Assembly: GCA_949288185.1 (NCBI GenBank)
Contig: CASEIZ010000033.1
Coordinates: forward strand, 1-32,221
DNA: 32,221 bases
Origin: an uncultured Eubacteriales bacterium
GTDB lineage: Bacteria > Bacillota > Clostridia > TANB77 > CAG-508
Reading direction: 5' to 3'
Both the position numbers and the translations under genes were made by a program. This document shows positions 8,329 through 15,594 of this stretch, piece by piece. The notes under the pieces are model-generated. The model saw nothing but the letters and a program-made list of their open reading frames with translations. It was not told the DNA's origin and did not search any database. How positions within the stretch are numbered: the stretch's first letter is position 1; every line of letters starts with the position of its first letter.

Positions 8329-8343
8329 TAATATTACATAGAA

Positions 8344-8370
8344 AAAGGCAGGAAATCAAATCCTGCCTTT
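8344..8370. terminator. Terminator after hpf
   Basis: Perfect 10-bp stem AAAGGCAGGA/TCCTGCCTTT with a 7-nt loop. The A and T ends let it act on both strands, so it may also end the minus-strand SASP transcript. Confidence 0.8.
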
Positions 8371-8458
8371 ATGTATTTTAAAATAAAATATATAAAAACA
8401 AAATTTAACTTTCTGCCTAAAGCTAATATACTATTCGTATATTAAAGGTGTAAAACAA

Positions 8459-8581
8459 CTATTTCATTTGTTGTTCAGCTTGTTGAATCATTTTTCTAAC
8501 CATGTTACCACCTATTTTACCAGCATCTTTAGCTGAGATATCACCATTGTATCCATCTTTTAAATTAACACCAACTTCGCT
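8459..8581 (-). pseudogene. SASP gene, 3' half (interrupted)
   Basis: On the minus strand this encodes the last 40 residues of an alpha/beta-type small acid-soluble spore protein: EVGVNLKDGYNG, then KDAGKIGGNMVRKMIQQAEQ and a TAG stop. These proteins coat and protect spore DNA. The segment has no start or ribosome-binding site of its own, because the reading frame arrives from inside the mobile element. Joined at the shared CTAGCGA core to the 5' half at 15350-15422, it gives a complete 65-aa SASP with no mismatch in frame. Confidence 0.9.
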
Positions 8582-8583
8582 AG
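8577..8583 (+). repeat. Left attachment site core (attL)
   Basis: TCGCTAG, repeated exactly at 15343-15349. To its left is SASP sequence; to its right is the element arm GTCAAAAATATATTT (8586-8600), which mirrors AAATATATTTTTAAC at 15321-15335 (14 of 15 match). Confidence 0.85.
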
Positions 8584-8636
8584 GAGTCAAAAATATATTT
8601 GACGTTTGAAAAAAATTATAAGCAAAGAAATAGAGA

Positions 8637-8652
8637 AAGCAATCGCCTAAAA
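8637..8652 (+). repeat. Candidate operator, inverted copy 1
   Basis: AAGCAATCGCCTAAAA is the exact reverse complement of 13595-13610. This copy lies just upstream of the -35 box of the left operon promoter; the other lies just after the -10 box of the recombinase promoter. That placement suggests one regulator acting on both. Confidence 0.5.
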
Positions 8653-8656
8653 TTCA

Positions 8657-8685
8657 TTGACAAATGAAGATATAAATGATAGAAT
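8657..8685 (+). promoter_or_regulatory. Promoter of the element's left operon
   Basis: TTGACA (8657-8662), a 17-nt spacer and TAGAAT (8680-8685), 32 nt before the MazG-like gene. Confidence 0.75.
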
Positions 8686-8717
8686 ACAAACAAGAATTTG
8701 GCAAGGAGAATTTATAA

Positions 8718-9104
8718 ATGAAATATACATATAATAAATTAGTAAGAGATAAAATTCCAGAAAATATTAATAGTATGGAAGGAAGAAAAGCAACATGGAG
8801 AATAATGGATGATGAGGAATACATAAAAGAATTAAATAAAAAATTATTAGAAGAAGCACACGAATTCATCGAAGAAAATGCTGTTGAAGAATTAGCAGAT
8901 ATTATGGAAGTAATACAAAGTATTATGAGAGTAAAAAATATTAGTTATGAAGAATTAAAAAATGTACAATAAATGAAAAGAGAAAAAAAGGGTGGATTTA
9001 GCAATAAAATATATCTAGTTGAAGTTGAACAAGATAAAGCAGATGAAAGAGAAGAACAAGAAATGAAAAAAGAATGGAGAAAAAATGGTTTAGATGAGAG
9101 GTGA
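8718..9104 (+). pseudogene. MazG-like NTP pyrophosphohydrolase with nonsense codon
   Basis: The first 84 codons encode an all-alpha NTP pyrophosphatase-like protein: YNKLVRDKIPE at the start, then LLEEAHEF and VEELADIMEV, the acidic helices that bind metal and nucleotide. A TAA at 8970-8972 ends it. The same frame continues with MKREKKGGFSNKIYLVEV, the usual end of this family (basic stretch, GGF, hydrophobic strand), to a TGA at 9102-9104. The simplest reading is one AAA to TAA change. The catalytic part is complete, so the 84-aa product may still work. GGAGA lies before the ATG. This break has no CGG codon. Confidence 0.75.
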
Positions 9105-10503
9105 TTAAACTGGAAAAATTAACAATAAATTTATCAGCAGAAACAACAGAAATAGAATTTAAAGAAGAAATAGAATATAAAAAGCCAAAAAGTTGGTTAA
9201 AAACAGTATCAGCTTTTAGTAATGGAATTGGTGGAACAATATATTTTGGAGTAAATGATAATAGAGAAATTATTGGATTAGAAGACGTTCAAAAACATAT
9301 TGAAAAAATAAGTGAATTAATAAAAACAAGAATAGAACCATTAGCAAATTTTAATATATCTGTAGTTACACAAAATAATAAAGATGTAATCAGATTAGAA
9401 ATCATTCAAGGAACGAAAACACCATATTATTATGTGGCAGATGGAAATAAAATTGTTTTTGTTAGAATTGGAAATGAAAGTGTAAATGCACCAACATATA
9501 TCATAAATGAATTAATTGCAAAAGGAGAAAAGTTAACATTTGATGCAATGCCATCTAAATATAATTTTGATGATTTAAGTTTTACATTATTTAAAGCAAC
9601 ATATTTACAAAAAACAGGGAAAAAATTAGAAGAAAATGATTTTATTTCTTTTGGGTTAATGGATGAAAAAAAGCAACTAACTTATGCAGGAGTGTTGTTT
9701 TCAGACCAATGCCCATTGTTACAATCAAGAATATTTTGCACAAGATGGAACGGGCTAGATAAAACATCTATATTTGAAGATGCTGTAGATGATAAAGAAT
9801 ATAGTGGTAATTTAATAATGCTTTTAGAAAATGGGTTTAATTTTATAAAAAATCATAACAAAAAAGCATGGAAAAAGTTGCCAAGAACAAGAGTAGAATA
9901 TTATGATTATAATGAAAGAGTTATAACAGAACTTTTAGTAAATGCTTTGATTCATAGAATGTATGATATAGTAGGAGCAGAAATTCATATTGATATTTAT
10001 GATGATAGATTAGAAATAGAATCTCCTGGTGGAATGTATGATGGAAGTGTAATTCAAAATCAAGATATCTTAAATATTCCATCTAAAAGAAGAAATCCAA
10101 TAATAGCAGATGTATTTCAAAGATTAGACTTTATGGAAAGACGTGGAAGTGGATTTAAGAAAATTTATGAAGCGATTCGGTGATAAAGAAAAAATAAAAT
10201 TTTATTCAAACAGAACAGATTTTAAAGTAACTCTGATGAATGAAAATTATAATCGAGAAGTAGAAAATACCGGCGATAAACCGGCGATAAACCGGCGATA
10301 AACCGGCGATAAAATCAAGCGATAAAATTATTGGGTATTTAAAAGTAAATGATTATATTACTACAAATATAGCAATAGATATTTTAGAAATAAAAAGCAA
10401 ATCTTGGGCAAGAAATATTTTAAATAAAATGGTGAAAGATAATATTCTAGTTGCAGAAGGAGCTAATAGGAATAGAAAATATAGATTAAATAAAAATAAT
10501 TAA
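9101..10503 (+). CDS. AlbA/Schlafen-type ATP-binding protein, two +1 shifts
   Basis: Predicted 466-aa protein read through two +1 shifts. The N-terminal AlbA_2 (Schlafen-type) domain is about 10-130, with TEIEFKEE, SAFSNGIGGTIYFGV and YVRIGNES-like segments. The C-terminal GHKL-type ATPase region has ELLVNALIHRMY, IESPGG and RRNPIIADVF ... RRGSGFKKI. The zero frame meets CGG at 10178 followed by TGA; skipping C gives GDKEKIKFYSNRTDF. A second in-frame CGG at 10293, inside an 11-bp tandem repeat, is followed two codons later by TAA; skipping C there gives GDKPAIK and a complete winged-helix end (IIGYLKVNDYITT ... RKYRLNKNN). GTG start at 9101 overlaps the previous stop. Probably a DNA-binding regulator. 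Without shifting it would end at 360 aa. Confidence 0.75.
10178..10180 (+). other. CGG +1 recoding site 1
   Basis: Zero frame: GCG ATT CGG TGA. Skipping the C gives ATT GGT GAT AAA and the family-like continuation. Confidence 0.7.
10270..10313 (+). repeat. Four tandem 11-bp repeats
   Basis: Unit CCGGCGATAAA, four copies in a row (the last ends AAAA). Because 11 is not a multiple of 3, each copy is read in a different register: ACC GGC, CCG GCG, in-frame CGG, CCG GCG. With the shift at 10293 the peptide is TGDKPAINGDKPAIK, a tidy protein repeat. Confidence 0.9.
10293..10295 (+). other. CGG +1 recoding site 2
   Basis: Frame reached after site 1: ATA AAC CGG CGA TAA. Skipping the C gives AAC GGC GAT AAA and enters exactly the frame of the winged-helix C-terminus. 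Confidence 0.7.
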
Positions 10504-10535
10504 TTTATTAAGATAAAAGCAAAAAATAAAATTTT

Positions 10536-10568
10536 AAAGAATATCAAAACAAATTTGGTATTCTTTTT
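10536..10568 (+). terminator. Terminator after the AlbA-type gene
   Basis: AAAGAATA (10536-10543) pairs with TATTCTTT (10559-10566), with a T run at the end of the right arm. Confidence 0.6.
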
Positions 10569-10670
10569 GTTTGGATAATTACTCTAATCAAAAAATAAAA
10601 GCCAAAAAATTGATTCTTAGGCGAAATAAAGTAATAAAAATAGAACTTTATAGTAAAAAATTATTCCAAA

Positions 10671-10828
10671 TTAAGAGACGTCTAATAGTAGACTTAAAAA
10701 TTTAAAGGCACCCTGCTAAAAGCTACGCTTTTAGGTAGTTAGCGGGAAATGAGAGGTCTCCCTGTTCCTGCAAATTTAGTTAGAAAATAAATTTTATTTT
10801 ACATAAGTGAAGTAAAATAAAATTTTTT
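10671..10828 (+). ncRNA. Possible structured small RNA
   Basis: A GC-richer island in AT-rich DNA that is followed at once by an intrinsic terminator. GAGAC (10675-10679) can pair with GTCTC (10756-10760). Inside are GTCTA/TAGAC, and CCTGCTAA with TTAGCGGG around CTAAAAGC-TAC-GCTTTTAG. GCGGGAA can alternatively pair with TTCCTGC. It holds no ORF with a ribosome-binding site and sits upstream of the next gene's promoter, so it would be a separate transcript. I do not recognise the family; a weak -10 TATAGT lies at 10649. The coordinates of the stems are approximate. Confidence 0.35.
10789..10828 (+). terminator. Terminator of the possible small RNA
   Basis: Perfect 14-bp stem AAATTTTATTTTAC (10789-10802) with GTAAAATAAAATTT (10812-10825) and a trailing T run. 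AT-rich, but long and perfect. Confidence 0.7.
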
Positions 10829-10835
10829 AGTTTTA

Positions 10836-10864
10836 TAGATTTTTTTCAAAAATAATGTTATAAT
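10836..10864 (+). promoter_or_regulatory. Promoter of the 591-aa gene
   Basis: Extended -10 TGTTATAAT (TATAAT at 10859-10864), with a weak -35 TAGATT 17 nt upstream. Confidence 0.55.
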
Positions 10865-10951
10865 TAATCATAATTATAAAAAAGTATTTTTATGATATAG
10901 ATAAGATTTTTAAATTATTATAAAAACTTGAAAATAAATAAGGAGTTAATT

Positions 10952-12728
10952 ATGTCAGATAAACAAAAAAATAGTATAACATGTATAGAAATGGGAGATC
11001 AATTATTTGATACATTAAGAAAAGAATATAATACATTAAAAAATAGTGAAAAGTTTTTAGCAGTTGATGAACTAGCAAAGCAAAGAAGAATTTTAGGGGC
11101 TCAATATGGTCTTTTATGTGAATATTACTTAAAAGGGATGATTCTAAATTGTTATAAAATTAACGTTTCAACTATGCAAGAACTTACACAAGAAGAGAAA
11201 GAAAAGATTGAAGAAGTTTTAAATAATATTAATGAAGAAGAAGAATATAATTTATTAATTGGTGATACAAATACTTTAAATGAATTGGTACGAAGATTTC
11301 AATTAACAAAAAAAATTAAAAATACGATTTCGCAACAATCATTAAAAAAAATTGGAGGAAATGGTCATAGTTTAAGTGCTTTTTTTGAACATTTACCGGA
11401 AAATGTAAAACATAAAATTTTTATGAATATGGAAGAGTATTATAGTAGTATAAAAAAACCTATATCTAAAGAAGAATGGAAAGCTTTTTTAAGTGGATTT
11501 TTAAAAATCGAAAATAAAAATTATGAACAGTTTGATAAAAATAAAGCAGAATTAAATCAGATAATTGGTGATTCCAAAGTAAGTGATGCATTTTTTAATG
11601 GAAGGTATGGACATTTTGAAAATTATATTCCTAATTTAGATGCTTTATATTATCTGTCTTATAGTATCCGTGAATCAGTAAAAGAACAGTTTCCTAATGC
11701 AATTTCATTAACTGATGGGATTAAAAATGGATATATTGACTCTAACAATATAAGATACATATATCCAGATTTAGAATCTAAGATATATGTGTTTGATGGT
11801 GGAAAGAGTTTAAGTAGAGTATATCGATTAATGAGACATGAAGATTTTATGAAAAAATATGGTGTAATGAATCAAACTAGAAATAATCAAAGTTATTCTA
11901 TTTATCCCGAATCCGGTATAGAAAAAATGAAAAAAATGAGTCTTAATAGTTTAGGAGAAAGAGTGATATACAATAGTTTTACACCTACGTATAAGACATT
12001 ACATGTTTCTCCTGATGAAACATCAATTATAGTATGTACTGTAAAAGGTAAAGAAATAGTATATGCTTATAATAACCGGAAATTTTGTAGAAATAAAAAA
12101 AGATTATTTGGAAAAATTTAAAAAGCAAATTGATACATATGAATCTAATATGGAAAACAAAGAAATGCTTGCAGAGCAACAAGAAATAAAAAATGAATTT
12201 TTGGAAACTGTTATAGATAATTCTATATATGACAATTTAATAGATAAGTATTCTAGTAATTTACAGCAGAAAGCAGATAATATAAGAAAAAGCCATAGAA
12301 AACAAATAATTAAATCTGAAAGGAAAAATAAAAGAAAAATCAAGATGTCTAAAGCACTTGGAAAGACTGGAACAATTTTTAGAAGTAAATTTCTTTTAGA
12401 ATTATCGATAAAAAAATATAGCGAAATAAAGAAAAATAGAGAGTTATTAGAACAAAAAATAAATTCTGATTGGGAAAAACTGGATTATTATAGTCAAGAA
12501 GCTTCAAAAATAATGAAATCAGTTCTTGATGAAGTGATTGATGAAACGGTTATTACTGCAAGGATGAAGACTTCCGAAGAATACAATAGAAGAACTAATG
12601 AAGAATTAGAAAATGTTTTAGGAAAACAAGTACTTTGTGAAGCAATCCAAGATAAACATGGAATTGGAAATGTATTTCAAAGATTATTAGGTAGATTTTC
12701 TAAAAAAGATGAAATGGGAGAGAGATAA
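10952..12728 (+). CDS. Unrecognised protein, 591 aa after a +1 shift
   Basis: Starts at the ATG at 10952, 6 nt after AAGGAG; the upstream TTG at 10928 has no such site. The zero frame stops at 12119-12121. The in-frame CGG at 12077 (AAT AAC CGG) allows a +1 shift to GGA AAT TTT GTA GAA, which continues to 12728; length minus one base is divisible by three. The N-terminal part is globular, with QYGLLCEYYLKGMIL and GHSLSAFFEHLP, faintly like HEPN-type helical proteins (a guess). The C-terminal 216 residues are Lys/Glu-rich, probably coiled coil. No membrane segment. Function unknown; the place in a mobile element next to an AlbA-type protein makes defence or element maintenance possible. Confidence 0.65.
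12077..12079 (+). other. CGG +1 recoding site 3
   Basis: Zero frame: TAT AAT AAC CGG AAA TTT. Skipping the C gives AAC GGA AAT TTT GTA GAA ATA, which stays open for 216 codons. Confidence 0.65.
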
Positions 12729-12731
12729 TAT

Positions 12732-13148
12732 ATGATTAATGCTGATACATATTCAGAAGTATATGAAATTCTTTCATGTATGAATAAATCAATTGTAATG
12801 AAAGTTCCGTTTGAAATATTACAAGTGATTAAGGAAAATAGAAACATGGATTATACGTCAAAAATCGATAAGGACGATTTATTTAATTTAAATAACATAT
12901 CAAAGGATACTGTTAATGTACTTGCTTGGCTTGATGTAAATTATTGGATTTCCAATGAAAAGAAAGAAAATTTAAAAGTAGCATTCAAAAATGATATAAA
13001 AACAAGCAAAGGTGAAGAAATATCTGATTTTGAAAATATGAAAAGAAAAAATAATAAAATAATAACTGATGAAAATCAAGTGAAAGTTTATAAAGAACCA
13101 ATAATTTATAGAATCATAAATAAAATTAGAAAATTAATAAACATATAA
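12732..13148 (+). CDS. Uncharacterised 138-aa protein
   Basis: Begins 3 nt after the stop of the 591-aa gene, preceded by GGGAGAG, so it is translationally linked to it. Residues 5-75 (YSEVYEILSCMNKSIVMKVP, then VNVLAWLDVNYWIS) recall a family of small uncharacterised clostridial proteins with an LxWLxxxYW pattern; I know no function for it. The C-terminal half is Lys-rich and polar, ending in an amphipathic basic helix (IIYRIINKIRKLINI). Confidence 0.7.
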   Translation: MINADTYSEVYEILSCMNKSIVMKVPFEILQVIKENRNMDYTSKIDKDDLFNLNNISKDTVNVLAWLDVNYWISNEKKENLKVAFKNDIKTSKGEEISDFENMKRKNNKIITDENQVKVYKEPIIYRIINKIRKLINI

Positions 13149-13231
13149 AAACACAATTTAAAATTAATCAAAGAGAAATTATTAAATAAAAATAATATTT
13201 GAAACTATTATTTTGTACAATTTAAAGAAAT

Positions 13232-13270
13232 AAAAAAGAATATGATAAAAAGAAATCATGTTCTTTTTTT
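13232..13270 (+). terminator. Terminator of the element's middle operon
   Basis: AAAGAATATGAT pairs with ATCATGTTCTTT (one wobble), then a T run. It ends the transcript of the 591-aa and 138-aa genes. Confidence 0.75.
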
Positions 13271-13383
13271 GACTAAATTGCAACATTTATGAAGCTATTT
13301 TGGACTCTTATTAATAGAAGAACATTTACCAATAAATGTATATATTCGGCTATAGAGTGGAATAATAAGAGTGGTGATGTATT

Positions 13384-13530
13384 TTGAATAATAGTAAAAA
13401 AGAAAAAATAAAATGCACAAAAGAAGAATATAAAATAAAAGATATATTTGCAAAAAATTCAGAACTAAATGTAAACGAGATTATAAAAAAATCTTTTCTA
13501 GTAAACCTTAGAACAAGCAAATGGAATTAA
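13384..13530 (+). CDS. Small protein upstream of the recombinase
   Basis: 48-aa ORF from a TTG start, with GGTGAT 6 nt upstream. The sequence is basic and polar with a helical EEYKIKDIFAKNSELNVNEI stretch. Small proteins in this position near large serine recombinases are sometimes accessory or directionality factors, but I see no motif that proves it. Confidence 0.35.
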   Translation: MNNSKKEKIKCTKEEYKIKDIFAKNSELNVNEIIKKSFLVNLRTSKWN

Positions 13531-13586
13531 TGTGAAAAATCGTCTAAAAATATAACAAAACTTACCCAAATTTTTACAAGATATGT

Positions 13587-13592
13587 TATAAT
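13587..13592 (+). promoter_or_regulatory. Extended -10 box of the recombinase promoter
   Basis: TGTTATAAT with TATAAT at 13587-13592; the best -35 (TTACCC at 13562) is weak and 19 nt away. The 16-bp candidate operator at 13595-13610 lies over the likely transcription start. Confidence 0.6.
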
Positions 13593-13594
13593 GG

Positions 13595-13610
13595 TTTTAG
13601 GCGATTGCTT
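13595..13610 (+). repeat. Candidate operator, inverted copy 2
   Basis: TTTTAGGCGATTGCTT, the exact reverse complement of 8637-8652, placed between the -10 box and the ribosome-binding site of the recombinase gene. A bound protein there should block transcription. Confidence 0.5.
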
Positions 13611-13628
13611 AAAAGGAAGGAGTGAACT

Positions 13629-15308
13629 ATGAACTTACCAATAAGCAATCAAAAAACAAAAACATTTAAAGTAGGTCTTTATATAAGGTTATCAAGGGAA
13701 GATGGTGATAAAGAAGAAAGTTCTAGTATAACAAATCAAAGAGAAATACTAAAAAGATTTGTAAATGAAAATGAAAACTTTTTTATAATCAAAGAATATG
13801 TAGATGATGGATGGACAGGTACAAATTTTAATAGACCTTCGTTTAAAGAAATGCTAAAAGATATTGAAAAAGGGATAATAGATACAGTTATAACAAAAGA
13901 CTTATCAAGACTTGGAAGAGATTACATTGATACAGGATATTATTTACAAAGATATTTTCCAGAACATAGGGTAAGATATATTGCATTACTTGATAATATA
14001 GATACAATGGAAGATGCAGGAATGAGTGATATAGCACCATTTAAAAGTATTATCAATGATATGTATGTAAAAGATATATCTAAAAAAATAAGAAGCTCTC
14101 TAACAGAAAGAAGAAAAGCAGGAAACTTTTTAGGAGTAACAGCACCATATGGATATGATAAAGATCCAGAAAACAAATATCATTTAGTTGTAAATCCAAA
14201 AGAAGCGGAAATTGTAAAAAGAGTTTTTAATTTATATTTACAAGGAAATGGATTAACCAAAATTGCACAAATCTTAACAAAGGATAATGTTCCAGTACCA
14301 GGTGAGTCAAGAAATATAGGAAAAACCAGACAAACGGTTTTGTATAGTAGTTGGAAACAAACAACGATTAGAAGGATATTAGAAAATAGAGTATATCTTG
14401 GTGACTTAGTACAATTTAAGAGAAAAAATGTAAATTATAAATCCAAAATAAGAATCAATGTACCAGAAGAAGATAGAGTAATTTGTAAAGGAACACATGA
14501 ACCGATAATAGAGCAAGAAGATTTTAATAAAGTGCAAGAAATCTTAAAAGGAAATAAATCTTTTAAAGGAACAAAACATGATTATTTATTCAAAGGACTC
14601 CTATTTTGCGCAGAGTGTGGAGCAAGATTAAATGTAACATATTCAAACTATGCTTTAAAAAAATATGGAGAATATCGTTATACAACAATATGTTACAGTT
14701 ATTCAAGGTTATATAGTGATATTTGTACAAGACATTCAAATAGTATTCCAATACTAGAAGAATTGTTAATCAAACATATTAAAGAGGTATGCCGAAAATA
14801 TATTTCAAACGATTTACAAGATGAACTTGTTAAATTAGCACAGCAAGAAAAAAGAAAAGAAAGACAAAAATTTGACTACGAACAAAGAATAAAAGAACTA
14901 GAACAAAAAATAGAAGATAATAGCTTATATATGAAGAACCTATATAAAGATAAAGTAAAAGGGATTGTATCAGAAGAGGATTATATAAATTTAACTGGAG
15001 AATTTGCAAAAGATAGAGATTCTTATATAAAAGCAAAATCAGAATTAGAAAAATTATTAAATCAAAAAGATACAAAAAAGGAAGATATAAATAAATTAGA
15101 AAAACTAGCAAAAGGATTTATATCTTTGGAAAAGCCTACGAAACAATTATTAAATGAGTTAATTGAAAAGATTACAATTTCGGAAAATCATGAAATTACA
15201 ATTTATTATAAATTTAGTGAATTAAATCAATTTGAGAAAGATAAGAATAAAACTATAAAAGAAGCGGAAGTTATTAATAATAGAAACAAAAAATATGAAG
15301 TAGCTTAA
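13629..15308 (+). CDS. Large serine recombinase (TndX/TnpX type)
   Basis: 559 aa, full length for the family. The N-terminal resolvase domain has the catalytic Ser in LYIRLSRED (S22) and the conserved arginines of DLSRLGRD (R94, R97). The recombinase domain follows (YGYDKD ... EAEIVKRVFNLYLQGNG). The zinc-ribbon region starts with FCAECGARL and includes later Cys residues, and a coiled coil lies near 420-490. It cuts and rejoins att sites through a 5'-linked serine intermediate, so it should integrate and excise this element. GGAAGGAG lies before the ATG. It sits against the right attachment core, as is usual for these enzymes. Confidence 0.97.
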   Translation: MNLPISNQKTKTFKVGLYIRLSREDGDKEESSSITNQREILKRFVNENENFFIIKEYVDDGWTGTNFNRPSFKEMLKDIEKGIIDTVITKDLSRLGRDYIDTGYYLQRYFPEHRVRYIALLDNIDTMEDAGMSDIAPFKSIINDMYVKDISKKIRSSLTERRKAGNFLGVTAPYGYDKDPENKYHLVVNPKEAEIVKRVFNLYLQGNGLTKIAQILTKDNVPVPGESRNIGKTRQTVLYSSWKQTTIRRILENRVYLGDLVQFKRKNVNYKSKIRINVPEEDRVICKGTHEPIIEQEDFNKVQEILKGNKSFKGTKHDYLFKGLLFCAECGARLNVTYSNYALKKYGEYRYTTICYSYSRLYSDICTRHSNSIPILEELLIKHIKEVCRKYISNDLQDELVKLAQQEKRKERQKFDYEQRIKELEQKIEDNSLYMKNLYKDKVKGIVSEEDYINLTGEFAKDRDSYIKAKSELEKLLNQKDTKKEDINKLEKLAKGFISLEKPTKQLLNELIEKITISENHEITIYYKFSELNQFEKDKNKTIKEAEVINNRNKKYEVA

Positions 15309-15317
15309 GATGTAAAG

Positions 15318-15422
15318 TTAAAATATATTTTTAACAGCCACATCGCTAGCTACTTCATATTTGAATTTATCTAAAGCGCTCATTGCTTCTGGAACTAATT
15401 TTTTATTACTGTTATTTGCCAT
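15318..15422 (-). pseudogene. SASP gene, 5' half (interrupted)
   Basis: Minus strand, with GGAGGTG 8 nt before the ATG at 15422. It encodes MANNSNKKLVPEAMSALDKF and KYEVAS, the start of an alpha/beta-type SASP, then crosses the core and runs for nine foreign codons to a TAA inside the element. As it stands it can make only a 34-aa peptide lacking the DNA-binding second half. The conserved Glu-Val-Gly-Val is replaced by Asp-Val-Ala-Val at the junction, as expected for a recombined site. The matching 3' half is at 8459-8581. Confidence 0.9.
15343..15349 (+). repeat. Right attachment site core (attR)
   Basis: TCGCTAG, identical to 8577-8583. Element arm AAATATATTTTTAAC (15321-15335) lies on its left and SASP coding sequence on its right. 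Confidence 0.85.
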
Positions 15423-15450
15423 TGTTTATTCACCTCCAGTATATATACTT

Positions 15451-15480
15451 TATTAGAAAAAACGATTGCTTTTTCTAATA
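15451..15480. repeat. Palindrome in the SASP upstream region
   Basis: TATTAGAAAAA and TTTTTCTAATA form a perfect 11-bp inverted repeat around ACGATTGC. It lies 29 nt upstream of the SASP start codon. It shares CGATTGCTT with the element's 16-bp repeat. It could be an operator, a leader hairpin or a terminator. Confidence 0.55.
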
Positions 15481-15540
15481 CTAGGATTTACAATATTACA
15501 AAAAATAAACAGGAAATTTTTTCAAATAAAAAAGGAACTA

Positions 15541-15570
15541 TTGACATCGAAAAATAAATAAATATATAAT
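15541..15570 (+). promoter_or_regulatory. Promoter of the HAD phosphatase gene
   Basis: Consensus TTGACA (15541-15546), an 18-nt spacer and TATAAT (15565-15570). Confidence 0.8.
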
Positions 15571-15594
15571 AAAAAGTAAACAAAGGAGGAAACT

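Larger units (their letters stand above)
8584..15342. mobile_element. Serine-recombinase element inserted in a SASP gene
   Basis: The repeat-to-repeat distance is 6,766 bp. The gene content is accessory and unlike the flanks: a MazG-like remnant, an AlbA/Schlafen-type ATP-binding protein, a possible small RNA, three unrecognised genes, and a large serine recombinase whose stop codon lies 34 nt from the right core. There are no phage structural or conjugation genes, so it is a minimal integrative element. Excision at the core would rebuild the SASP gene. The architecture resembles the skin element and other sporulation-gene intervening elements. Confidence 0.88.

Noticed and set aside
8970..8972. 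TAA in the MazG-like gene as a recoded stop
   Set aside because: TAA ends many intact genes here, and nothing marks this one as special; a single substitution is simpler.
10270..10313. 11-bp repeat as a phase-variation switch
   Set aside because: Changing the copy number would alter the frame, but the present four copies already give a full protein with the CGG rule, so no switch is needed to explain the sequence.
13289..13387. 33-codon ORF (32 aa) before the small TTG gene
   Set aside because: No ribosome-binding site and no recognisable feature.
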